The notes under the pieces: generated by a model
Databases searched by the model: none
Told to the model about the DNA's origin: nothing
What the model saw: the letters and a program-made list of their open reading frames with translations, nothing else
Shown here: one piece after another, positions 1-4,714 of the stretch
Layout of the letters: each line of letters starts with the position of its first letter
Numbering within the stretch: position 1 is the first letter of the stretch
Source: Lachnospiraceae bacterium
GTDB taxonomy: Bacteria > Bacillota_A > Clostridia > Lachnospirales > Lachnospiraceae
Direction: 5' to 3'
Assembly: GCA_017553665.1 (NCBI GenBank)
Contig: JAFZKM010000006.1
Span: forward strand, 1 to 7,110
DNA: 7,110 nt
Translations under genes and position numbers: made by a program

Positions 1-314
1 AGGCAGCAGTCGCGGAAGATGAGAAGCTGGTATGCGTGATCTCGATCGGATACGGCGAGAAAACGGGTTCCGCGCATAGATCGAAGCCCGCAGACAAACT
101 CTGTAGTGTCCCTGAGTCCGCAAGACCTGACTGGTTCAGGGAAGGCCTGGAGGCTGCTCTGCTGGCACCGACAGCGATAAACCAGCAGAGGTTCCTCGTA
201 TCACTCGAAGGCGATACGCCCGTGATCACGGCAAAGATGGGACCGATGACTAAGATCGATCTGGGAATCGTGAAATATAATTTCGAGGCCGCGTCAGGCC
301 ATAAATGTAAATGA
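1..314 (+). CDS. Nitroreductase-like protein (TM1586 type), C-terminal part
   Basis: The gene is already open at the left edge; the reading frame begins at base 3 and runs about 103 codons to TGA at 312-314, so the start lies outside the window. The visible piece reads GLEAALLAPTAINQQRF, then DLGIVKYNFEAASG close to the end. That pair of motifs (A-P-T/S-A-x-N-x-Q, and D-x-G-I-x-x-x-x-F-E) is typical of the C-terminal half of the putative TM1586 nitroreductase family, FMN-binding flavoproteins of about 200-250 residues with two related half-domains. The substrate is unknown. The stop lies six bases from the stop of the convergent minus-strand gene and I see no terminator between them, so the two transcripts probably overlap. 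The family call rests on motifs only; oxidoreductase activity is inferred. Confidence 0.72.
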   Translation, partial: AAVAEDEKLVCVISIGYGEKTGSAHRSKPADKLCSVPESARPDWFREGLEAALLAPTAINQQRFLVSLEGDTPVITAKMGPMTKIDLGIVKYNFEAASGHKCK

Positions 315-320
315 TGGCTT

Positions 321-1472
321 TTAAGGTCTGGGGGTTCCGCACCCGGGGCAGAACTTACCTGTATTGCCTTTGGTGCCGCAACTGCTGCAATCCCAAGGAC
401 CGGTCGATGTGCCCGGTGTAATACTCGCTAGGGCGGCATCCTGCTGATGTTTCATCATTTCGGTGATGCCGGTCATGCCCATCCCTGCCAAAGGCATCGG
501 CGAGAGCGGTGTAATGCCTTGAAGGAACGGGTTAATGTTGGGCGATTCGATATGCACGCCTGCGGCAGCAACGCAATCTCTGATCAGATCGTTGATGGAG
601 GTTCTGACATCCCTGCCGCCCATCTCGCAGACAACGTCGCCGATGGTGCGTCTGACGGCGGGGAAGCCCGTGATCAGTGAATCATCGTAGATGACTGTAA
701 GAGAAAAACTGCTCGAGTAATCTGTCGCCATCATAGAAGTATCGACAGGGATCCTCGGATCCCGGCTGCAATAGTTCCAGCCGGGCAGGTTCTCTCTGTC
801 CGAAATCTCCTGAACTTTTTCCAGAATATCCGAAACGATCTCGGCACTGTCCGAAACCTCAGGCTGCCTGCCGCGCTGTTCCTTTATCGTCACGCGGACC
901 ATGCCGTCCTTGTCCGGGATCTTATCTATCAGTGTCTTGTTTGTCTGATTACTGTCACACATCATGCCCATCGAAAAGCCGTGTGTTTCAAGCCCGACGA
1001 CCGGACCATGCTCCTCTTTGATCTTTCGGGCTTCGGCAAGGGTCGGGTACAGAGTCTCTTCAGACAGCAGAGCATCTTCTTCCATGGAAGAAAAAAAGAA
1101 CTTTCTGAATGCGCCGGACGCCTCGCGTCCCGTCTCTTCGGGTACTTCTCTGAAGGTGACCTTTCCTTCGGTGCCGTCCTCAAACTTCAGGGTCAAAAGG
1201 CAGGAAGCGGCGGAATGCTCGCCATCGCATATCCGGGAAGCCAATGGCTCTTTGCCTATCCAATCTTTAATACCGTACTGTTCGATCAGGCCGATGAGGC
1301 TGTCAACGGTCTCCTGTGTCAGCCTGTAGGTTTTGACAGAAGTCTCATAGCTCTCCCAATTTGTCTGCTTTATAACGCGGTCATCGCCGACAAGCGGAAG
1401 GTCCCATTCAAGGATGTGGTCAAAGGACTGAGTATACGTATAGAATTTGAAATTGATGTCTGTGATGTTCAT
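321..1472 (-). CDS. Uncharacterised protein with C-terminal zinc ribbon
   Basis: A 383-residue protein of unknown function. The ATG at 1472 is chosen because GGAG (1484-1481) sits eight bases before it. The body (residues about 1-310) looks like mixed alpha/beta sequence without signal peptide or membrane segment; residues 92-110 (LTLKFEDGTEGKVTFREVP) look like a beta hairpin followed by a short basic/aromatic stretch (FRKFFF, 122-127). Residues 310-355 are a Pro/Gly/Met-rich linker with a short helix (EMMKHQQ). The C-terminus, WDCSSCGTKGNTGKFCPGC, has Cys362, Cys365, Cys375 and Cys378 in a C-x2-C-x9-C-x2-C pattern, a clear zinc ribbon like the tails of some SPFH/YdjL-type and other Firmicutes proteins. 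It probably acts in the cytoplasm through protein contacts, but this is a guess. The frame is intact and codon use resembles its neighbours. Confidence 0.85.
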   Translation of the reverse strand: MNITDINFKFYTYTQSFDHILEWDLPLVGDDRVIKQTNWESYETSVKTYRLTQETVDSLIGLIEQYGIKDWIGKEPLASRICDGEHSAASCLLTLKFEDGTEGKVTFREVPEETGREASGAFRKFFFSSMEEDALLSEETLYPTLAEARKIKEEHGPVVGLETHGFSMGMMCDSNQTNKTLIDKIPDKDGMVRVTIKEQRGRQPEVSDSAEIVSDILEKVQEISDRENLPGWNYCSRDPRIPVDTSMMATDYSSSFSLTVIYDDSLITGFPAVRRTIGDVVCEMGGRDVRTSINDLIRDCVAAAGVHIESPNINPFLQGITPLSPMPLAGMGMTGITEMMKHQQDAALASITPGTSTGPWDCSSCGTKGNTGKFCPGCGTPRP

Positions 1473-1495
1473 ACATGATTCTCCATGTTATGCGA

Positions 1496-1524
1496 AATAT
1501 GGTAAATATGTTTATAATTTTCAA
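1496..1524 (-). promoter_or_regulatory. Possible promoter of the zinc-ribbon gene
   Basis: On the minus strand TTGAAA (1524-1519) is followed after 17 bases by CATATT (1501-1496), a moderate sigma-A-like pair. It would start transcription near 1489 and leave a leader of about 17 bases carrying the GGAG site. The surrounding 1490-1600 stretch is clearly more AT-rich than the genes, as expected for a promoter. On the other strand a perfect TATAAT lies at 1513-1518 but has no convincing -35. Confidence 0.4.
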
Positions 1525-1543
1525 AATTAATGTTAAGAAAACT

Positions 1544-1621
1544 TCAAAGGGGCCCGATATAGAGAGTGTAAAGAAAAACAAAACGTGATAATACCCAATG
1601 AATCTTTTTCATTTTTTTCAT
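1544..1621 (-). CDS. Possible 25-residue small membrane peptide or leader peptide
   Basis: A short open frame not overlapping any other gene. ATG at 1621 follows a very G-rich purine run (1635-1624, including GGAGGGG) that could serve as a ribosome binding site, though the spacing is short (two to four bases). The peptide starts MKKMKKIHW, continues with a mainly hydrophobic/aromatic segment (VLSRFVFLYTLYIGPL) and ends at TGA 1546-1544, just upstream of the putative promoter of the zinc-ribbon gene. Basic start plus hydrophobic tail is the usual look of a small membrane peptide. The stretch is AT-rich, so a chance ORF of this size is quite possible, and no promoter of its own is evident. Confidence 0.22.
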   Translation of the reverse strand: MKKMKKIHWVLSRFVFLYTLYIGPL

Positions 1622-1635
1622 ATCCCCTCCCCCCC
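1604..1635. other. Long pyrimidine tract with T5, T7, C4 and C7 runs
   Basis: The + strand here is almost wholly pyrimidine: T5 (1605-1609), T7 (1612-1618), C4 (1624-1627) and C7 (1629-1635), broken only by short CA/ATA steps. It directly precedes the terminator hairpin. Its complement is a G-rich purine run that may act as a ribosome binding site for the small minus-strand ORF. The homopolymer runs would be prone to slippage and length variation. Confidence 0.6.
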
Positions 1636-1670
1636 AAGGACGACCGCTCTAGCCGAGAGGTCGTCTTTTT
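1636..1670 (+). terminator. Intrinsic (Rho-independent) terminator without an obvious gene
   Basis: GACGACC (1639-1645) pairs perfectly with GGTCGTC (1659-1665). Inside, after a G-A mismatch, CTC (1647-1649) pairs with GAG (1655-1657) around a five-base loop. Five Ts (1666-1670) follow, and three bases before the stem can extend pairing into them. The T run is on the + strand only, so termination should act on + strand transcripts. No + strand gene ends here: the nearest upstream gene on that strand ends at 314. It may end a short untranslated RNA begun somewhere in 1500-1600, or stop antisense transcription coming from the back of the zinc-ribbon gene. Confidence 0.65.
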
Positions 1671-1686
1671 GTGCGATAAGCGAATG

Positions 1687-1795
1687 CCATCGGTCCCGGC
1701 GAAGCCGGTGCTACAGGCTGTATGCGGCTGTCAAGACTGAAAGTCTTGAGCAGCTGCATATGACTGGAGCAGAAGCGTAAAACGCGGACCGATGG
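1687..1795 (+). ncRNA. Candidate structured RNA with a four-way junction
   Basis: Nested inverted repeats fold without strain. P1: CCATCGGTCC (1687-1696) with GGACCGATGG (1786-1795), ten perfect pairs. P2: CGGC-GAA-GCCG (1697-1707). P3: 1709-1716 with 1764-1771 (seven pairs, one A-G mismatch), an internal loop, then 1721-1731 with 1750-1760 and CAAGACT (1732-1738) with AGTCTTG (1742-1748), capped by a GAA loop. P4: GCGT-AAA-ACGC (1775-1785). Single-stranded joints are 0, 1, 3 and 0 bases, a compact cloverleaf. Two pairs in P3 (1726-1755 and 1731-1750) are G-U when read on the + strand but would be C-A mismatches on the minus strand, favouring a + strand RNA. A TGC-GATAAG extended -10-like box (1672-1680) would start transcripts near 1687, but there is no -35. 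It is not a tRNA. I do not recognise the family. Confidence 0.5.
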
Positions 1796-1849
1796 CTGAG
1801 CGAACGGTCACCGAGTGAACTTGTTCACGAGGGGACCACTCGCTCAGCC
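1794..1849. repeat. 56-base near-perfect hairpin overlapping the Uma2 stop codon
   Basis: GGCTGAGCGA (1794-1803) pairs perfectly with TCGCTCAGCC (1840-1849). A symmetric AC/AC loop follows, then GGTC (1806-1809) with GACC (1834-1837), an A-G mismatch, CC with GG, tandem G-A/A-G pairs (1813-1814 with 1829-1830), and GTGAA (1815-1819) with TTCAC (1824-1828) under a CTTG loop, a known stable tetraloop type in RNA. The tandem G-A pairs exist only in the + strand reading. On the minus strand the first arm contains the last Gly codon and TGA (1846-1844) of the HTH-Uma2 gene, so it could also protect or end that mRNA, although no T run follows. It shares GG 1794-1795 with P1 of the preceding structure, so the two helices compete by two pairs. 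Confidence 0.7.
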
Positions 1850-2638
1850 TTCCAGCATAAATCTTACTTTCTCATATATCTTACGGAAATCCACGGAACA
1901 CTTTCCATCCCAGATGTATACGGGCACAGTATCTTCAAAGGTATATTCCTCAGGATCGGGTGATTTCTCGAACACGTACACAAGGATCCTGCGCTGCTCG
2001 GGCATGACGATCCAGTACTCCCGGACACCTGCGTGCTTATACTTTCTGAGCTTACGGACCATGTCATGGTACCAGTTCGAAGGCGAAAGAATCTCTATGA
2101 TCATATCGGGAGCCCCCACAATACGGGGGCGCGTGATCTTATCCCGGTCGCAGATCACGTAGACATCAGGCTGGACCATGGTTTTGTCATCGCAGTCGAG
2201 CTGTACATCCGACGGCGCGATCATGGGGATGCAGGGGCCGCCGTTCGCGTCCACATACTGCTCAAAAACAGCGTGTATGGCGCCTGCAATCCTCTGATGC
2301 GTGAACGTGGGAGATGCCATATCGTAGAAGATACCGTCTATCAGTTCAACGCGGATATCATCCGGCAGTGCCAGATAATCTTCTATAGTCTTATTCTCAT
2401 ACGAAGTGAGCGAAAATGCGCTCGAACCGTCTGTACTCCCGTATCCGTGCGAGTCCTCGCGCACTACGGAAACATCGAAAGCCCGGCTAAGGGCCTCTAG
2501 TGTGGAGCGCCTCGGAGAGGCGGTAGTTTTCCCCAACACCTTCTGTATGGTGCTGACCGGCACGCCCGTGATCGCGGACAGGTCTTCATAGGTGTAGCCG
2601 TATTCTCTTTTTTTGCGGATGATCTCATCAATAGTCAT
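1844..2638 (-). CDS. HTH domain fused to Uma2-family (DUF820) nuclease-fold protein
   Basis: The start is set at ATG 2638 (264 residues), not at the longer in-frame ATG 2698, because AAAGGAG lies eight bases before 2638 and the extra 20 residues cover the promoter. Residues about 1-55 form a small helix-turn-helix (YTYEDLSAITGVPVSTIQKV), followed by a Ser/Gly-rich linker (62-80). Residues about 84-260 are a Uma2 domain: IEDYLAL, RVELIDG (Glu98), QPDVYV (Asp158), IIEILSPSN (Glu182), then Lys197/Lys199 and GVREYWIV (204-211). Glu98, Asp158 and Glu182 match the acidic positions of the PD-(D/E)XK fold in this family. Uma2 proteins are widespread and poorly understood; nuclease activity is predicted, not shown here. 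The HTH suggests site-specific DNA binding or autoregulation. It stands alone, divergent from pcp, with the structured RNA region behind it. Confidence 0.88.
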   Translation of the reverse strand: MTIDEIIRKKREYGYTYEDLSAITGVPVSTIQKVLGKTTASPRRSTLEALSRAFDVSVVREDSHGYGSTDGSSAFSLTSYENKTIEDYLALPDDIRVELIDGIFYDMASPTFTHQRIAGAIHAVFEQYVDANGGPCIPMIAPSDVQLDCDDKTMVQPDVYVICDRDKITRPRIVGAPDMIIEILSPSNWYHDMVRKLRKYKHAGVREYWIVMPEQRRILVYVFEKSPDPEEYTFEDTVPVYIWDGKCSVDFRKIYEKVRFMLEG

Positions 2639-2689
2639 AGCGGCAGCTCCTTTCCGGATAATGGATAGATACATACCAATATATATCCA

Positions 2690-2717
2690 ATTATACACAG
2701 AAACGGATAATAAGCAA
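2690..2717 (-). promoter_or_regulatory. Probable promoter of the HTH-Uma2 gene
   Basis: On the minus strand TTGCTT (2717-2712) is followed after 16 bases by a perfect TATAAT (2695-2690). Transcription would begin near 2683, giving a leader of about 45 bases that carries the AAAGGAG site. This supports the shorter start at 2638, because the longer ORF start (2698) would lie upstream of the transcription start. Confidence 0.5.
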
Positions 2718-2752
2718 GCGAAAAATACCGATAAATTTCCAATGCCGCAGAA

Positions 2753-2783
2753 AAAGGCAGTGCGTCCTGCTCCTTTATTTTTT
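2753..2783 (+). terminator. Weak terminator-like hairpin ahead of pcp
   Basis: AAAGG and CAG (2753-2760) pair with CTG (2767-2769) and CCTTT (2772-2776), leaving a two-base bulge and a six-base loop. The sequence then continues ATTTTTT (2777-2783). The stem is short and A-T rich at its base. On the + strand it would stop transcripts that start before it, acting as an attenuator for pcp or a barrier. On the other strand a T5 run (2755-2751) overlaps the stem, so direction is unclear. It may be fortuitous in an AT-rich region. Confidence 0.25.
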
Positions 2784-2802
2784 CTCTTATTGATGATACT
2801 AT
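2774..2802 (+). promoter_or_regulatory. Possible promoter of the pcp operon
   Basis: An extended -10, TGA-TACTAT (2794-2802), lies 17 bases after a poor -35 (TTTATT, 2774-2779). Transcription would begin near 2809, about 27 bases before the chosen pcp start and after the terminator-like hairpin. The pair is modest; the TG extension is the main support. Confidence 0.35.
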
Positions 2803-2835
2803 TATTCTATCATACAACAAGACATGGAGAATGAT

Positions 2836-3435
2836 ATGATCCTTTTTACCGGTTTTGAGCCGTTCGACAACGCAAAAACGAATCCGTCCTTCGAGGCAGT
2901 GAAAATGCTGCCTGACGAGATCATGGGAGTACATATCGAAAAAATGGAGCTGCCCGTGGTATTCGGCGACGCGGCCGCCGCAATAATAAAAAGGATCGGG
3001 CACGAAATGCCCGAGGCGATCATAATGACAGGCGTTGCTTCCGGCAGGGAGAAGATCACACCCGAAGTGACGGCCATTAACCTGGCCGACGCGCGAATCC
3101 CTGACAATGCAGGGAATTTACCGAAATGGGAACGCATAATTACTGACGGTCCCGATGGGCTTTTCTCAACGCTTCCGGTAAGGCAGACAGTGAGCGCGAT
3201 GGAAGCCGCAGGCCTGGCGGCAGGGCTGTCGTATTCGGCAGGCACTTATGTCTGCAACGATACATTTTTCAGGGTTTGCAGCTATGTCCGCTCGCATTGT
3301 CCCGACGTTCCGTGCGGATTCATACATGTTCCGAACCCTAAGGGCACGGACAAAGGCACCGGCATGACCGTAGAGGATTTCGCGCGGGGACTGAAGATAT
3401 GCGCGGAAACTATCATTGACAGGAGGAGCGAATAG
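2836..3435 (+). CDS. pcp: Pyrrolidone-carboxylate peptidase (pyroglutamyl peptidase I)
   Basis: A cytoplasmic cysteine peptidase of family C15 that removes N-terminal pyroglutamate from peptides. The 199-residue product has the family's normal length of about 200. Start ATG 2836 is preferred over the in-frame ATG 2824: GGAG (2826-2829) lies six bases before it, the earlier ATG has no ribosome site, and MILFTGFEPFD is the usual N-terminus. The catalytic triad is recognisable as Glu77 (ITPEVTAIN), Cys140 (GTYVCND) and His164 (GFIHVPNP). Other family blocks are present: TGVASGR (65-71), DARIPDNAG (85-93), GLFSTLP (108-114). The usual Arg after the catalytic Glu (PER) is Val here. It overlaps the next gene by one base (TAGTG), so the two are surely co-transcribed and probably translationally coupled. 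Confidence 0.95.
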   Translation: MILFTGFEPFDNAKTNPSFEAVKMLPDEIMGVHIEKMELPVVFGDAAAAIIKRIGHEMPEAIIMTGVASGREKITPEVTAINLADARIPDNAGNLPKWERIITDGPDGLFSTLPVRQTVSAMEAAGLAAGLSYSAGTYVCNDTFFRVCSYVRSHCPDVPCGFIHVPNPKGTDKGTGMTVEDFARGLKICAETIIDRRSE

Positions 3436-4619
3436 TGAACATAAAAATATCAGGCTTAAGATCGGGACTTAATTATAATGACCGCCTCAATCTGATCACG
3501 GGCGACTTCATCGAAGGCATCGAGAAAAAACTGGACTGCAAGCTCGTCATGAGCAATATTACCGATTATGACTGCGACCTGAAGCTTATTTACATCCAGT
3601 CTGGCGGAAGCGAGAACCTCTTCCTTCAGAACATAGACCGTCTGCAGGAGCCGTATTATCTGCTGACCAACGGTTCGAACAATTCGCTGGCTGCTTCGCT
3701 CGAGATCATGACATATCTCACCGCGCACGGAAAGAAGGGTGAGATACTGCATGGTGACACTGAATATATTGCCGGCCGCATCAGAACCCTCGCGCAGGCC
3801 GGAGCATTGCGCAAGGCACTCGCAGCAACCGTGTTCGGCGTAATGGGAAGGCCCTCGGACTGGCTTATTGCCTCGATCCCGTCATATGACGAGGTTAAAA
3901 AGAAGCTTGGTATCTCTTTCAAGGATATTTCACTCGATGAAGTCAAAAGTGAGTATGACAAAACGATCATGGTGGACAAGACCAGGCTTCCAGGCCCTTT
4001 TGATGACTCTGAGAAAATAAAGGCGATGCGAACCTTCGGCGCGTTCAAAAAGATCGCGGAACGCTATGGACTGTCCGGCTTTACCGTAAGATGCTTCGAT
4101 CTTCTGAAACCGCTGGAAACTACCGGATGCGCGGGACTTGCGCTCCTTAACGATGAAGGCCTGACGGCCGCGTGCGAAGGTGATATTGCCGCGCTCATTT
4201 CCATGCATATAGTGAAGCTTCTTACAGGCTGCCCCTCATTCCAGGCGAATCCCGCGAGGATCTCATCCGCGGACAATACAGCGGTCCTTGCGCATTGCAC
4301 GATCCCGCTTTCGATGACGAAGGATCTGCGCCTGGACACGCATTTTGAATCCGGGACAGGAATCGCGATAAAGGGTTACCTCACAGAGGGCGATGTTACG
4401 GTTTTCAGGCTGTCTGCCGATCTGAAGAGCTATTTTGTGAGCGACGGAACGATCCTGAAGAACCTTGACGAGCCCGACCTCTGCCGAACACAGATCCTTG
4501 TTAAGTTCGAAGAAGATGTATCGCAGATTCTCAGGCATCCGTGCGGAAATCACCACATTGTATTCTACGGGCATCATGCGGAAGAGATAAGGCGCGTGAT
4601 GGGCATTCTTACAGAGTGA
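3435..4619 (+). CDS. L-fucose/L-arabinose isomerase-like protein of unknown substrate
   Basis: A 394-residue protein starting with GTG 3435, whose G is also the last base of the pcp stop codon; AGGAGG (3421-3426) lies just upstream. Its pattern resembles the fucose/arabinose isomerase fold: LLTNGSNNSLAASLEIMTYL (76-95) in the N-terminal half, then RCFDLL (219-224), CAGLALLNDEGLTAACEGD (232-250), LLTGCPSFQANPARI (262-276) and LAHCTIPLSM (285-294), with GNHHIVFYGHH (371-381) near the end. Glu248/Asp250, His287 and His373/374 are candidate metal or substrate ligands by analogy with the C-terminal domain of those isomerases. It is shorter than true FucI (about 590 residues) and AraA (about 500), so it is a distant member. 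A ketose/aldose isomerase role is inferred only. No transporter or sugar kinase lies nearby to name the sugar. Intact frame; cytoplasmic, no signal peptide. Confidence 0.75.
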   Translation: MNIKISGLRSGLNYNDRLNLITGDFIEGIEKKLDCKLVMSNITDYDCDLKLIYIQSGGSENLFLQNIDRLQEPYYLLTNGSNNSLAASLEIMTYLTAHGKKGEILHGDTEYIAGRIRTLAQAGALRKALAATVFGVMGRPSDWLIASIPSYDEVKKKLGISFKDISLDEVKSEYDKTIMVDKTRLPGPFDDSEKIKAMRTFGAFKKIAERYGLSGFTVRCFDLLKPLETTGCAGLALLNDEGLTAACEGDIAALISMHIVKLLTGCPSFQANPARISSADNTAVLAHCTIPLSMTKDLRLDTHFESGTGIAIKGYLTEGDVTVFRLSADLKSYFVSDGTILKNLDEPDLCRTQILVKFEEDVSQILRHPCGNHHIVFYGHHAEEIRRVMGILTE

Positions 4620-4625
4620 AGAATA

Positions 4626-4646
4626 TTTCGGGAACCGTTCACGAAA
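4626..4646. promoter_or_regulatory. Small dyad in the gap before the inhibitor gene
   Basis: TTTCG (4626-4630) pairs with CGAAA (4642-4646) and GAA (4632-4634) with TTC (4638-4640) around a CCG loop, with one G-A mismatch. It begins seven bases after the stop of the isomerase-like gene. No T run follows, so it is not a standard terminator; it could be an mRNA end or processing hairpin, or an operator. A second weak stem, GATGG (4668-4672) with CCATC (4680-4684), lies further on. No convincing promoter is seen in this 95-base gap. Confidence 0.25.
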
Positions 4647-4714
4647 TGCTCTCGTCTAAATGTCGGTGATGGCAAAAGACCATCGAAAATGCATTTAAAA
4701 ACGGAGGAAGAAAA

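Noticed and set aside
330..350. Possible terminator between the convergent genes at 314/321
   Set aside because: Only a four-pair GGGT/ACCC stem can be formed, it lies within coding sequence and no T run follows.
981..1478. 165-codon open frame on the + strand
   Set aside because: Shadow of the zinc-ribbon gene; the start has no ribosome site and the product shows no family pattern.
1598..1780. 60-codon + strand ORF in the intergenic gap
   Set aside because: No ribosome site before the ATG, and it runs through the terminator hairpin and half of the structured RNA, which explain this sequence better.
1687..1795. tRNA or tRNA-like gene because of the cloverleaf shape
   Set aside because: P1 has ten pairs, the third arm is far too long, and there is no T-loop GTTCRA motif, D-loop GG or CCA end.
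1806..1837. Kink-turn at the tandem G-A pairs
   Set aside because: A kink-turn needs a three-base bulge on one strand only; here the strands are symmetric, so a plain stem with tandem G-A pairs fits better.
2033..2500. 155-codon open frame on the + strand
   Set aside because: Shadow of the HTH-Uma2 gene; no ribosome site and no recognisable motif.
2639..2698. Longer N-terminus for the HTH-Uma2 protein (ATG 2698)
   Set aside because: No ribosome site before that ATG, it overlaps the likely promoter, and AAAGGAG sits correctly before ATG 2638.
2824..2835. Earlier pcp start (ATG 2824)
   Set aside because: It would place the GGAG ribosome site inside the coding sequence, and family proteins begin at the M-I-L-F-T-G position.
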